Counted from the first letter of the stretch, positions 9,755-18,600 are shown. The stretch: 64,000 nucleotides of DNA from Methylicorpusculum oleiharenae (GCF_009828925.2 NZ_WUTY02000001.1:2138492-2202491); one strand, 5' to 3'. Notes: generated from the sequence alone by a model not told the origin. Program-made: numbers and translations.

Positions 9755-11344
9755 ATGAAATTGAATTATGCACTTTTGATCGCGGCAACATTAATTGCCT
9801 TGTTAATCGGCGTGATCTTTGGCGATGCCTTGCTTGCTATGGTCAACCGCTGGGAAAGCGAGGAATACAGTCACGGTTATCTGATACCGGTTATCTCGTT
9901 TTGGTTTGTCTGGGAAAACAGATCGGCTTTAGCCAAAATGCAATTCGAACCCCAATGGTTGGGGGTTGTCTTTGTCCTTTTAGGTCTGTTGATTGGTTTC
10001 GTGGGTAATTTGGCTACATTGTCCATCATTACCCAGTACGCATTTTTACTGGTTTTGTTTGGCATGTGTCTGACTTATACCGGCTGGAAGGGCATCAGAC
10101 TGCTCTGGTTTCCTCTGGTCTATTTAATTTTCATGATTCCATTGCCGAATTTTTTATACAACAACCTGTCCTCAGAGCTTCAACTCATCTCCTCTCAAAT
10201 CGGCGTTGCGGTTATCCGGTCCTTTGGCATCAGCGTATTTTTGGCGGGCAATGTCATTGACCTGGGTAACTTCCAGTTACAAGTGGTCGAAGCCTGTAGC
10301 GGATTGCGCTACCTGTTTCCTCTCGCCAGTTTCTGTTTCCTGTGCGCGTATTTTTTTAGAGCCAAATTATGGATGCGCATTTTGATTGTGCTATCAACAT
10401 TGCCCATCACCGTATTTATGAACAGTTTTCGTATCGGTGTTATTGGTATCCTGGTTGATAATTGGGGCATTGAACAAGCGGAAGGGTTTCTTCATGATTT
10501 TGAGGGCTGGGTTATTTTTATTGGCTGCCTGGGCATTTTGTTTATCGAAATGTGGCTATTGGTCAAGATTTTTTATAAAGGTAAGAAATTTTCACAGGTA
10601 TTCGTGATCGGCGCACAGCCACTGGACGCACTGGGTATTCCTGAAGAAGCAGAGCAGGTACATAGCGAGCAGCCGCAAACCTTTTTTTCCGGATTGCCAA
10701 AACCTTTTCTGACCGCCATAGTGATTTTAATAATTGCCGCTCCTATTTCACTGTTCGTGGGGGATCGTGAGGAAGTCGTACCCCAACGTTCCCGCTTTAC
10801 TACGTTTCCTTTGGCGATTTCAGACTGGAAAGGTGTCGAAGTAGGCATGGGCCAGAAATACATCGACGAACTTAAATTCGATGATTACATCATTGCAAAC
10901 TATACAAAACCGAATGAGGTCTCACCGGTCAATTTTTACGTGGCTTATTACGCCTCTCAGCGGCAGGGCGCTTCTGCGCATTCCCCCAAATCCTGTATCC
11001 CCGGTGACGGCTGGCGTATTGGGGAATTTACGCAACGAAGCTTACCGGGTGCAACTATGTCTGATGGCAGTCCGATACGCGTTAATCGTGCTGTTATTTC
11101 GAAAGGGGAAAGTAAACAACTCGTTTACTACTGGTTTCAGCAACGCGGCAGGAATATAACCAACGAATATCTGGTTAAATGGTACCTTTTCTGGGACGCT
11201 CTTACGCGTCAGAGAACCGATGGTGCGTTGGTCAGATTAGTTGTAGCATTGCCGGAAAGCCGTCCGACAGAGGAGGGCGATAAGATACTCGAAGCGTTTA
11301 TTAAAGACGTGCATGGGCAGTTGCCAGGTTATATTCCCAACTAA
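9755..11344 (+). CDS. xrtA: Exosortase A fused to EpsI domain
   Basis: Multi-pass membrane transpeptidase-like protein predicted to cleave and anchor PEP-CTERM-type proteins at the envelope, with a C-terminal EpsI domain. It is 529 residues long. The first 275 or so residues form about eight membrane segments with the exosortase signature: Cys181 in VEACSGLRY, Arg226 in NSFRIGVIG, and His247 in FLHDFEGW. After a further membrane segment near 315-330, the EpsI-type domain contains VNFYVAYY and SAHSPKSCIPGDGW. This fused architecture is typical of XrtA in exopolysaccharide loci. A candidate substrate with a sorting tail is encoded at 16826-17629. Confidence 0.94.
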   Translation: MKLNYALLIAATLIALLIGVIFGDALLAMVNRWESEEYSHGYLIPVISFWFVWENRSALAKMQFEPQWLGVVFVLLGLLIGFVGNLATLSIITQYAFLLVLFGMCLTYTGWKGIRLLWFPLVYLIFMIPLPNFLYNNLSSELQLISSQIGVAVIRSFGISVFLAGNVIDLGNFQLQVVEACSGLRYLFPLASFCFLCAYFFRAKLWMRILIVLSTLPITVFMNSFRIGVIGILVDNWGIEQAEGFLHDFEGWVIFIGCLGILFIEMWLLVKIFYKGKKFSQVFVIGAQPLDALGIPEEAEQVHSEQPQTFFSGLPKPFLTAIVILIIAAPISLFVGDREEVVPQRSRFTTFPLAISDWKGVEVGMGQKYIDELKFDDYIIANYTKPNEVSPVNFYVAYYASQRQGASAHSPKSCIPGDGWRIGEFTQRSLPGATMSDGSPIRVNRAVISKGESKQLVYYWFQQRGRNITNEYLVKWYLFWDALTRQRTDGALVRLVVALPESRPTEEGDKILEAFIKDVHGQLPGYIPN

Positions 11345-11382
11345 TTCTGAAAAAAAAGTCGTCAAACTTCCCATTTTTTAAA

Positions 11383-11565
11383 GCACTGTTCGCGTTATTA
11401 GTTGAAAATACAAGAGCATCGTTATTCCGGCATGGATTGCCCGAGCCGTTAGACCACGTTAGCGAATCCAGGTCACAAGGATGTGAAAGTCCAACGTCAT
11501 CAATGGCTTCTGGACCCCGGTATTCTGTGCTGGGGCGACACCAACTTTTAACGCAAACATAGTCT
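11383..11565. repeat. Dispersed ~180-bp repeat (family D, copy 1)
   Basis: The 486-bp gap between xrtA and the Uma2 gene carries a repeat running from GCACTGTTCGCG to AACGCAAACATAGTCT. A second copy at 16122-16283 has the same ordered blocks: CTGTTCG, ATTAGTTGAAAA, GGCATGGATT, GAATCCAGGTCACAAG.ATGT, AAAGTCCAACG.CATC and GCGAACATAGTCT. The core resembles GGCATGGATTGCC/GGAATCC palindromic repeats known from many genomes. I see no coding potential in it. Confidence 0.75.
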
Positions 11566-11830
11566 TTTTTTAAAGAGGGAAGAAATTTCTTGTGATTTGT
11601 CGGGCGGGAATTGCGTAAAGTTATACCCATCGTAGATCGAAATTCAGCACCGGGATGCCCGTCTAAGGACGCCGTAAATACATCCATGTAGGCTCTAAGC
11701 CAGCATGAATGCTGGCAAAGCCTTTGCCGAAAACCCGTTGCCTCCTCTTAGGCACTGCCGAAATTTGAAGTGCGAAAGGTATATTTACAACCGGATCCAA
11801 ATTCTGGTTTCTTGTATTTGGAGGGTAAAA

Positions 11831-12370
11831 GTGGTTTTAGCTTACCAGGAATATTACACACTTGATGACTATCAACATTGGGAAGGTAATTGGGAGTTAA
11901 TAGCAGGAATGCCCTATGCTATGACCCCATCGCCGACAGTAACTCACCAAACGGTTGCTTTCAATGTTGCTGCAATGATTAAGGACAAGTTCAGCCATGA
12001 CAAGAACTGCTCTGATGTTTGCTGTATTCTTATGGAGACAGACTGGCAAGTCTCCAATGACACAGTAGTCAGGCCTGATGTAATGGTTATTTGTCAGGAT
12101 ATTGATGAAAAAGTGTTGGTAACACCTGAGCTGATTATTGAGGTTGTTTCTTCAACGAGTACGAAGAGAGATGAGGTCATGAAGTTTGATCTCTATCAGC
12201 GAGAGGGTCTGCTTTACTACATCCTTGTTTATCCGGAAAAGCGTTTGGCAAAAGTCTATCGTAATGATTCGCAGGGTTTTAAGAAATCAGGCGATTATTG
12301 TTCTGAAACGGTTAAATTTGATATTAAGGCGTGTAGTTTTACTATTGACTTTGCTTCGATTTGGCGTTGA
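11831..12370 (+). CDS. Uma2-family (DUF820) putative restriction endonuclease
   Basis: A 179-residue protein of the Uma2/DUF820 family, a PD-(D/E)XK nuclease fold of unclear biological role. The N-terminal YYTLDDYQHWEGNWELIAG is the family hallmark. TVVRPDVMVI, then PELIIEVVSSTSTKRDEVMKFDLYQREG, broken here as PELIIEVVSS and KRDEVMKFDLY, supply the D...E-x-V core and the conserved Lys/Tyr region. The frame is open further upstream, but a GGAGGG ribosome site at 11820-11825 sits 5 bp before the GTG at 11831, and the family homology begins there. It is a solitary gene flanked by repeats, which suggests mobile or accessory DNA. Confidence 0.85.
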   Translation: MVLAYQEYYTLDDYQHWEGNWELIAGMPYAMTPSPTVTHQTVAFNVAAMIKDKFSHDKNCSDVCCILMETDWQVSNDTVVRPDVMVICQDIDEKVLVTPELIIEVVSSTSTKRDEVMKFDLYQREGLLYYILVYPEKRLAKVYRNDSQGFKKSGDYCSETVKFDIKACSFTIDFASIWR

Positions 12371-12440
12371 CTAAGTTATTTTATTTCGATGTAGCTGTTC
12401 AGCGTAACAACTAAACGAAGGTGATGAACCGGGTAGATTG

Positions 12441-12567
12441 CAATGCCATTATTTTAAGGCCATTGCAAAGAATCGATTGACAGTAGTTTAGGAGCTGGCA
12501 ATGCCCGCGAAGTAAAGTGGTTCAATGGGGGGCATGGACCGCTCCTACAAAATACGCATAACGACAT
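12441..12567. repeat. Intergenic element (family C, copy 2, inverted)
   Basis: In the 437-bp gap before glgP, this element is an inverted and longer relative of 8033-8130. It has CAATGCCATTATTTTAAGGC at one end and CGCTCCTACAAAATACGCAT near the other, plus the shared internal AATCGATT. It is followed at 12569-12666 by pieces of the GTTGGGTT palindrome family (GGCTGGGTTAGCC, TTGGGTAACGGCTACCGC). No gene is seen in the gap. Confidence 0.65.
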
Positions 12568-12807
12568 AGGGTAGGCTGGGTTAGCCCGGGGAGTCTCACC
12601 TAGCAATCAAAGCATTAAGCTTCCAAAAGTCTATTTTTTGGGTAACGGCTACCGCTTAATTCAACTTACGTTGAAATAATTATATTACGACTAAGAAAGC
12701 GTTTAGCAAAAAGGCGACATGAATAAAACTCTCTTTTATTTTGTGCCTGTCCCTTAGTTTAAATCAGATCAAGTTCGTAACATTATTTCCTCACAAGAGG
12801 TGGCGCC

Positions 12808-15336
12808 ATGACTACGCCTAGAAATTTTCCTACCCATTTGGCTGAAAAACTGGACGGCCTTCCTGAATTAGCGCTCGATTGTAATTTTTCCTGGAGTCAT
12901 CGAGCCGATGCAATCTGGCAGGAGTTGGATGCCGATTTGTGGCAACAAACCCGTAATCCCTGGTTAGTGCTGCAAACCACCTCCAATAAACGCCTTGAAG
13001 AACTGGCTAACAACGAAACGTTCTGCAAGAATCTCAAAAGCATTGTCAGTGATTACAGGCAATCGCTGACTGAAGAGCGTTGGTTTCAACATGAACTGCA
13101 AGCGACCGCAAAATTCAAGCAAGTCGCCTATTTCAGCATGGAATTTGGCCTCAGCGAGGCACTGCCGATTTATTCAGGCGGCTTGGGCTTACTGGCTGGC
13201 GATCATTTAAAAGCATCAAACGATCTCAGGCTTCCGCTGATCGGCGTCGGCTTGCTGTATCAAAACGGCTATTTTCGTCAAGCCATCGATCAAGACGGCA
13301 ATCAAATCGCGCTCTATCCTTCCAGCGACACCGGCGATCTGCCTGTTTGTCCGGTACGCAACGAAGAAGGCGAATGGCTGCGTATTCAGCTTTTTACGCC
13401 GTCGCGTTTATGGGTCCGTGTCTGGCAAGCGCAAATCGGCTGCATCAAATTGTATCTTTTAGACACCAATGATCCGATTAATCATCCGGTTGACCGCTGT
13501 ATCACAACCGAACTTTATGGGGGCGGACCGGAACATCGCCTGACCCAGGAAATTTTGCTCGGCATTGGCGGTTGGCGTGTCTTGAGAGCCATGTGCATCA
13601 AACCGGACGTCTGTCATCTCAATGAGGGACATGCAGCATTGCTGGTATTGGAGCGGGCCAGAGATTTTATGGAAGAATTTCACCTGGATTTTGAAACCGC
13701 ATTGGCCGTGACGCGTGCAGGCAATCTTTTTACCACCCACACCCCGGTTGAAGCGGGTTTCGACCGGTTCAGTCCGGAATTGATCACCCGTTATCTGGGA
13801 CATTATGCGCAATCACTTAATATTTCCCTGGAAACGCTTATCAATCTGGGTCGTAATCCTCATGAACCGACCAGCGAACAGCCGTTCAATATGGCTTATC
13901 TCGCAATTCATGGCAGCGCAGCCATTAACGCCGTCAGCCGTTTACACGGTGAGGTAAGTCGGCGCATTTTTAGCCCCTTATTTCCAGATTGGCCTCTTCA
14001 GGAAGTACCGGTGGGGCATATTACCAACGGAGTTCATGTGCCGACTTGGGACTCAATGGATGCTGATGAGCTCTGGACTAATTTATGCGGTAAAAGCCGC
14101 TGGTATTGCGAACATGAAAATCTGGCGGAAAAGTTTGACCGTGTAAGCGACGAGCAAATATGGACGTTACGCGCCAAAAATCGCAGGCGCCTGGTTGACT
14201 ATGTGCGCGATGAGTATACTAGAGAGCTAAATTCTCAAAGCATGATCTCCGAAACCGAACGGCAAGATCGCGTATTACGACTGTTCGACCCTAATGTTAT
14301 GACCATTGGTTTTGCACGCCGATTTGCCACCTATAAACGACCTAATCTACTGCTTACTGATCCGGACCGGCTCGCCGCTATACTCACTAACCCGACACGC
14401 CCCGTTCAGCTCGTTATATCAGGTAAGGCACATCCTGCCGATCACCCCGGACAAGCGCTGATCAAAGCGTGGTATCAGTTCATGCGTCGGCCGGAAATAC
14501 GCGAACGGGCAATTTATTTAAGTGACTACGATATGATAACCGCCGAATATTTGGTGCAAGGCGTCGATTTATGGATTAATACCCCGCGCAGACCCTGGGA
14601 AGCGTGTGGTACAAGCGGCATGAAAATTTTAGTCAATGGCGGATTAAATTTATCCGAACTGGACGGCTGGTGGGCTGAAGCTTACTCACCCGAAGTAGGC
14701 TGGGCTTTAAACGGCCTGGAAGATGAACTTGCAGATCCGGCACAAGCGGAAATCCTGTACCAACATCTGGAAAATACCATTATTCCTCATTTTTATGATC
14801 ACGATCCGGTCGGTATTCCCCGGCGGTGGGTGAATTTTATACGGGCAAGCATGTCGACGCTGACACCCTACTTTTCCGCCAACCGGATGGTTCGTGAATA
14901 TACCGAACATTATTACCTTCCCTTGGCAGCCAGCTATAACAAACGGATTGCCGATAATGTCAAACTGGGAAAAGCATTACAACACTGGCAAAAACGCATC
15001 AAAGAACTGTGGACAAAAATCCATGTGGAAAACCCGGTAGCCGAAAAAATCGAAAATACTTATCGCTTTAGCCTGATGCTCTATCTGGGTGATATTGAAG
15101 CAAACGATATTTGCGTAGAATTATTCTCAGAACCGGCAGAACAAAAAACGTTTGAACTGACCCCCATGCAAATAGAGCATGCAATTCCAGGTGCCGTTAA
15201 CGGCTATCTCTACAGCGCAGTTATTGCCGCAAACCGGCCCATTTCTGATTACACGCCCAGAATCCGGCCGAACAATCCGGATTGCATTATCCCTCTCGAA
15301 ACCGGGCTCATCCAATGGGTGAAAATACCAAGGTAA
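12808..15336 (+). CDS. glgP: Alpha-glucan (glycogen) phosphorylase, GT35
   Basis: Phosphorolyses alpha-1,4-glucan to glucose-1-phosphate, using a pyridoxal-phosphate lysine. The 842-residue protein belongs to the branch with a DUF3417-like N-terminal region (LALDCNFSWSHRADAIW). Features in order: YFSMEFGLSEALPIYSGGLG, the substrate-site LLYQNGYFRQ, HLNEGHAALL, THTPVEAGFDRF, FARRFATYKRP, and the PLP attachment segment GTSGMKILVNGG with its lysine. The C-terminal 100 residues are less conserved. The start has a good AGAGGTGG ribosome site just upstream. It stands alone, with no glg genes nearby. Confidence 0.94.
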   Translation: MTTPRNFPTHLAEKLDGLPELALDCNFSWSHRADAIWQELDADLWQQTRNPWLVLQTTSNKRLEELANNETFCKNLKSIVSDYRQSLTEERWFQHELQATAKFKQVAYFSMEFGLSEALPIYSGGLGLLAGDHLKASNDLRLPLIGVGLLYQNGYFRQAIDQDGNQIALYPSSDTGDLPVCPVRNEEGEWLRIQLFTPSRLWVRVWQAQIGCIKLYLLDTNDPINHPVDRCITTELYGGGPEHRLTQEILLGIGGWRVLRAMCIKPDVCHLNEGHAALLVLERARDFMEEFHLDFETALAVTRAGNLFTTHTPVEAGFDRFSPELITRYLGHYAQSLNISLETLINLGRNPHEPTSEQPFNMAYLAIHGSAAINAVSRLHGEVSRRIFSPLFPDWPLQEVPVGHITNGVHVPTWDSMDADELWTNLCGKSRWYCEHENLAEKFDRVSDEQIWTLRAKNRRRLVDYVRDEYTRELNSQSMISETERQDRVLRLFDPNVMTIGFARRFATYKRPNLLLTDPDRLAAILTNPTRPVQLVISGKAHPADHPGQALIKAWYQFMRRPEIRERAIYLSDYDMITAEYLVQGVDLWINTPRRPWEACGTSGMKILVNGGLNLSELDGWWAEAYSPEVGWALNGLEDELADPAQAEILYQHLENTIIPHFYDHDPVGIPRRWVNFIRASMSTLTPYFSANRMVREYTEHYYLPLAASYNKRIADNVKLGKALQHWQKRIKELWTKIHVENPVAEKIENTYRFSLMLYLGDIEANDICVELFSEPAEQKTFELTPMQIEHAIPGAVNGYLYSAVIAANRPISDYTPRIRPNNPDCIIPLETGLIQWVKIPR

Positions 15337-15529
15337 GCTTGATGCTTCAAATTAAGAGGGGGGCCAGAGCGATAGCTGTACGCCATATCCCCAATATGCC
15401 GGGCAATAAAATGAAGTCCGTTCACTCACAGGTTATCAGGTGTATCAATGCCTTATTTATATTGGCCGCAAACCTCTCAGTATGGCCGATGGTCAAAGCA
15501 GTGCTCAACTATAGTATCGTTATCAATTA

Positions 15530-16064
15530 GTGGACATGCGCGCTATTGGCTTTAGAAATTTAATCGAAAGTGATGATCCGAATGCTCTGATTTTATCGAT
15601 CCTATGTAACTTTGAAGGCGAATCGCCAGATGACGTGCTGCGATTTATAATGACAAGGTTGCAAGAGTTAACCGGACAAGACGAAAAAATGCGTCGTGAC
15701 TGTCTGCAAATGCTGGAAATTCTGACGGACAATCGGGCTCTTAGCGTCAATATCCAAGAGGCGTATGACAAGTTACACATAGATATAGAAAAACTGCCAA
15801 GTTATCAAAAAGGAATGTAGCACGGTTTTTTCGAGGTGAAAAACCGGTATAGAAAAGGGAATACAAAAAGGAATGGAGAGAGGCGTAGAAAAAGGGATAA
15901 CGTCTGAAGCGAAGCCTTTGCTCCTTGGTGCCCTGAATAAGAGATTTGGTGAATGACCTCCAGCAGTATTTATCAATATCGACCAAGCCGATCCCCAGCA
16001 ATTTGAACATTGGTTTGACAAGGCGCTGGACGCCGATTCGATTGAAATGGATTTTAAAGATTAA
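15530..16064 (+). pseudogene. Decayed Rpn/YhgA-family (PD-(D/E)XK transposase-like) gene remnant
   Basis: A 96-residue open frame (15530-15820) reads like the middle of Rpn-family recombination-promoting nucleases: NALILSILCNFEGESPDDV, then RLQELTGQDEKMRRDCLQM and LPSYQKGM. After its stop the homology continues in other frames, with the typical repeated Lys-Gly-Ile/Met-Glu helix (KGIQKGMERGVEKG), PLLLGALNKRFGE, and an end near 16064 (DADSIEMDFKD). The N-terminal catalytic part is missing and at least two frame disruptions are present, so it is a fossil, not a working gene. Confidence 0.75.
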
Positions 16065-16121
16065 GACTCATGTTTAAAACCTTAAAGCTGTGTTCTCGTT
16101 CATTCGAATGTCAAAAGCAAG

Positions 16122-16283
16122 GCTCTGTTCGTGTGATTAGTTGAAAAGACATAAACGCCTTCATTCAGGCATGGATTACCGGAATCCAGGTCACAAGAAT
16201 GTTAAAGTCCAACGCCATCCATGCCTTCCGGATCCTGGCAATCCGTGCCGGGGCGGCATCGACTATTAATGCGAACATAGTCT
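16122..16283. repeat. Dispersed ~160-bp repeat (family D, copy 2)
   Basis: This is the second copy of the repeat at 11383-11565, in the same orientation. It retains ATTAGTTGAAAA, GGCATGGATTACCGGAATCC, AGGTCACAAGAATGT, CCGGATCCTGGCAATCCGTG and AATGCGAACATAGTCT. The GGATTACCGGAATCC and CCGGATCCTGGCAATCC parts can form a long stem. Confidence 0.75.
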
Positions 16284-16328
16284 GCATCAATCGCGAACGA
16301 TGCGGTTTACTGCGTTCACTGCATCCTA
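16284..16328. repeat. GCATCAATCGCGAACGATGCGG...GCATCCTA repeat (family E, copy 1)
   Basis: The segment directly after the family D repeat, GCATCAATCGCGA to TGCATCCTA, is the inverse of 50063-50106 (TAGGATGCAGT...CCGCATCGGTCGCG...GATGC). It is intergenic and non-coding. Confidence 0.6.
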
Positions 16329-16430
16329 CAAAAATTAGTCCACTGATCGGCAGCCGAGGCTGGTTGCGTTGCTGCCTTTTTGCAACCCAACAATCAAGGG
16401 CATGAGATTGTTTAGGATCTCGCTAAATAT

Positions 16431-16655
16431 TTGACACCCTCACCGACCTAAAGAGACGGCGATTCCTGATTTCTCAAAAGTGATCTTGCTGTCGTCGCTT
16501 GTCAGGGTTTCCTGTTGCCGGTGATATTACTGCACACTCGCCTGGCTTGCTAACTGTCGGTGTCCCCGGCTTAGTACATTGATTGCGCCAACATGATCAG
16601 CGTTATTGCTATAGCCACATTCAACACAAACAAACTCAGATTGCGTTAATAGTGC
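16431..16655 (-). pseudogene. IS200/IS605-type TnpB C-terminal remnant with right-end hairpin
   Basis: On the minus strand, 16655-16527 translates to a TnpB C-terminal zinc-ribbon half: TQSEFVCVECGYSNNADHVG, then AINVLSRGHRQ, ending in a stop at 16527-16529. The second Cys pair CVECGYSNNADHVGAIN is diagnostic. Downstream, 16431-16470 resembles an IS605-family right end, a GC-rich imperfect hairpin followed by GGGTGTCAA. The catalytic RuvC region, the first Cys pair and the left end are absent, so this is a truncated relic. Together with the Rpn remnant it marks 15.5-16.7 kb as a graveyard for mobile DNA. Confidence 0.8.
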
Positions 16656-16825
16656 TAAAGGGTATTTTCAATCGATACTGACCCCGTTGATTTTTGACAG
16701 TTCACCAAATAATAGCCAACACTTTAAACAAGTATTCGTGCGTGCTTATTTTATGGAAAAAAGGTTTGCAACCTCCTTGAAACAAGAGTTACGATTCTTA
16801 TTTGTCGTTTTGAAGGGGTATGACT

Positions 16826-17629
16826 ATGAGCAGATTTTTTGCCTTTATTTGCACCAACTTCAATTGTGCCGGTAAGACCCGCGAGGTTCTGTTAAAACAT
16901 TTTAGAGGGCGATTGACGTTTACAGCCTTAATGCTTTGTTTGGCCAGTACGGCCAATGCAAGCATTTTGACGTTCGACCAAATCCGTCAAGTCGGTGTTG
17001 TTGTTCCTACTATTAGTGGCAATGACCTTGAAGACGATTACGGTGACCGCATTACCGATTCACCCATGAATGTGCCTGGCGGCCAGTTTACTTATGGAAA
17101 TGGTGGTGAGGGGTTTACCCCGAACGTTATTACCAATTTTGTCGCTGGAAACGGCGCCAGCCTTTCACTTTGGCGTGACAGTTATGGCGATCTCACCAAT
17201 GTTGCCTTTGGCAATAACCAATCGGTTTCACTCAATGTGCAGTTAATCGCGGATCCAGGGTATACCGTTGATCTGTATCATTTTGATTTGGCCGGCTGGT
17301 ATCTGACAGACTATACCATCAATGCCGTCCGTGTGATAAGTGATGCCGGTACGTTATTCTCTCAGGACAACGTACTTGTCCAAGGGGCTAATGATGGCGG
17401 CCCCATGCATACAGCATTTGACTTTGCTGTACCCTTGAGTGGCACTGAGCTAACTATACAAATTGACCACGGCAACCTGGCAGTTGGCACGCAAGACAAC
17501 ATCGGTATTGATAATATTCAGTTCGGGCAAAATCCGCCCGCAGCTGTTCCCATCCCCGTCACTCTCTGGCTATTCGGTTCAGGGGTCATGGGTCTTTTGG
17601 GAATTGCCAATCGCAAAAAGACGTGTTGA
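16826..17629 (+). CDS. Secreted protein with VPxP/PEP-CTERM-type sorting tail
   Basis: A 267-residue exported protein. A signal peptide with a long basic n-region ends in ALMLCLASTANA, with cleavage probably just after. The central 200 residues are rich in Gly, Asn, Asp and Thr and low in Cys, with no recognised enzyme motif. The C-terminus has the exosortase sorting pattern: VPIPVTLWLFGSG, a hydrophobic stretch MGLLGIA, then basic NRKK. This fits the VPxP variant of PEP-CTERM. The start is the ATG at 16826, 7 bp after AAGGGG; the ATG at 16820 is too close to that site. The exosortase at 9755-11344 is its likely processing enzyme. Confidence 0.85.
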   Translation: MSRFFAFICTNFNCAGKTREVLLKHFRGRLTFTALMLCLASTANASILTFDQIRQVGVVVPTISGNDLEDDYGDRITDSPMNVPGGQFTYGNGGEGFTPNVITNFVAGNGASLSLWRDSYGDLTNVAFGNNQSVSLNVQLIADPGYTVDLYHFDLAGWYLTDYTINAVRVISDAGTLFSQDNVLVQGANDGGPMHTAFDFAVPLSGTELTIQIDHGNLAVGTQDNIGIDNIQFGQNPPAAVPIPVTLWLFGSGVMGLLGIANRKKTC

Positions 17630-17802
17630 TGGTTTACGAAGGAATCATTTATGTGGGTTTTTAAGCCCATTCCAAGAAAAGGGCTCCACTAAACCAAGAA
17701 TTATCGTGGTAGACGTGGAGTTGGACGAACGTCTGTTTATGCCTGTTTGTGCGTCAGTATTAGAAGTGTGCTTAACACCCGCTTTTGGCCGACAGTCGCT
17801 AT

Positions 17803-18600
17803 TCATGATACTTGTCTCATAGCTCGGCACTTCGGAAAACCGGAACACCCCAAAAACTGCTTACCCTGATTTGCTCCACTTCGGGCCGTTCTCATTACCA
17901 TCGGCTTGCCGCATTTATGGCATGAATTAACATCAGCCGGACGCTGTTTTTCCTCAATGATCGTTTTAACGTGCTTTACATGCTCCCGGTGCGTTTTGAT
18001 CGACGGCTCTAACCGGCCGGATTCAATCTTGGAGTAAATAGCCATTATTTCACTATCGCTCAGGATCGGTTGCATTTTGCTATTGATAAACCGGATATAA
18101 CCACCGGCGTTAACCACATTGTCCGGCATCGGCGTTTTGAATGTGCTGTCGCCGACAAAGACAACCAGCGAAAACACATTTCCAGGATCAAGCTCCAGCG
18201 CCGATTGCAGCGTCTGAGTATGTTTGTAATTTTGATGCAGTGGGTTCTGGAATAGGTTGGTATGCCGGTAAATCTTTTGGGTCCAGTTTTTTTGTTGAGG
18301 GCTGCCGAAAATCCAGCCTTTCATGTTCTTGGTTTCGATGACGAACACGCCATATCGGGACACGATGACATGATCGATCTGGGTGGTTCCGTCCTCGGTT
18401 GGGAGGGTGACGTTCTTGAACAACCGGTAGATGTTTTTGTCGAGAAAGAATTTAGCCGCCAGATTGACCTGAAACTCACCCAAAACGCCTTTCATGAATG
18501 GCGATTTTAAGAAGGCGACGAAGATAAGGAGGAGAATCAGCCACCAATAATCGCTTACTGATGAGGCAAAAGCTTGTATAAGAATTTGGGATACATCCAT
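17803..18600 (-). CDS. NERD-domain nuclease-related membrane protein with topoisomerase-type zinc ribbon
   Basis: This 265-residue protein has one N-terminal membrane segment (about 18-33, WWLILLLIFVAFL). A nuclease-related domain follows, beginning KGVLGEFQVN and including QIDHVIVSRYGVFVIETKN, the D...ExK pattern of NERD domains, then GSPQQKNWTQ. A C-terminal zinc ribbon CHKCGKPMVMRTA and GCSGFPKC (Cys4) resembles the topoisomerase I C-terminal type. Activity is inferred; NERD proteins are poorly characterised. The ATG overlaps the stop of the upstream gene as TGATG, so the two are translationally coupled. Confidence 0.85.
   Translation of the reverse strand: MDVSQILIQAFASSVSDYWWLILLLIFVAFLKSPFMKGVLGEFQVNLAAKFFLDKNIYRLFKNVTLPTEDGTTQIDHVIVSRYGVFVIETKNMKGWIFGSPQQKNWTQKIYRHTNLFQNPLHQNYKHTQTLQSALELDPGNVFSLVVFVGDSTFKTPMPDNVVNAGGYIRFINSKMQPILSDSEIMAIYSKIESGRLEPSIKTHREHVKHVKTIIEEKQRPADVNSCHKCGKPMVMRTARSGANQGKQFLGCSGFPKCRAMRQVS

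Noticed and set aside
11301-11687. 128-codon minus-strand frame after xrtA
   Set aside because: It runs through the xrtA 3' end and the family D repeat and has no recognisable protein pattern.
15282-15530. 82-codon frame overlapping the end of glgP
   Set aside because: It overlaps a conserved gene in another frame, has no ribosome site and shows no family features.
16199-16405. 68-codon frame between the Rpn and TnpB remnants
   Set aside because: It is a translation of repeat families D and E and contains palindromes instead of protein signals.
17640-17802. Frames running past the sorting-tail protein (for example 17463-17822)
   Set aside because: They are out of frame with the gene, end in non-coding DNA and lack any family pattern.
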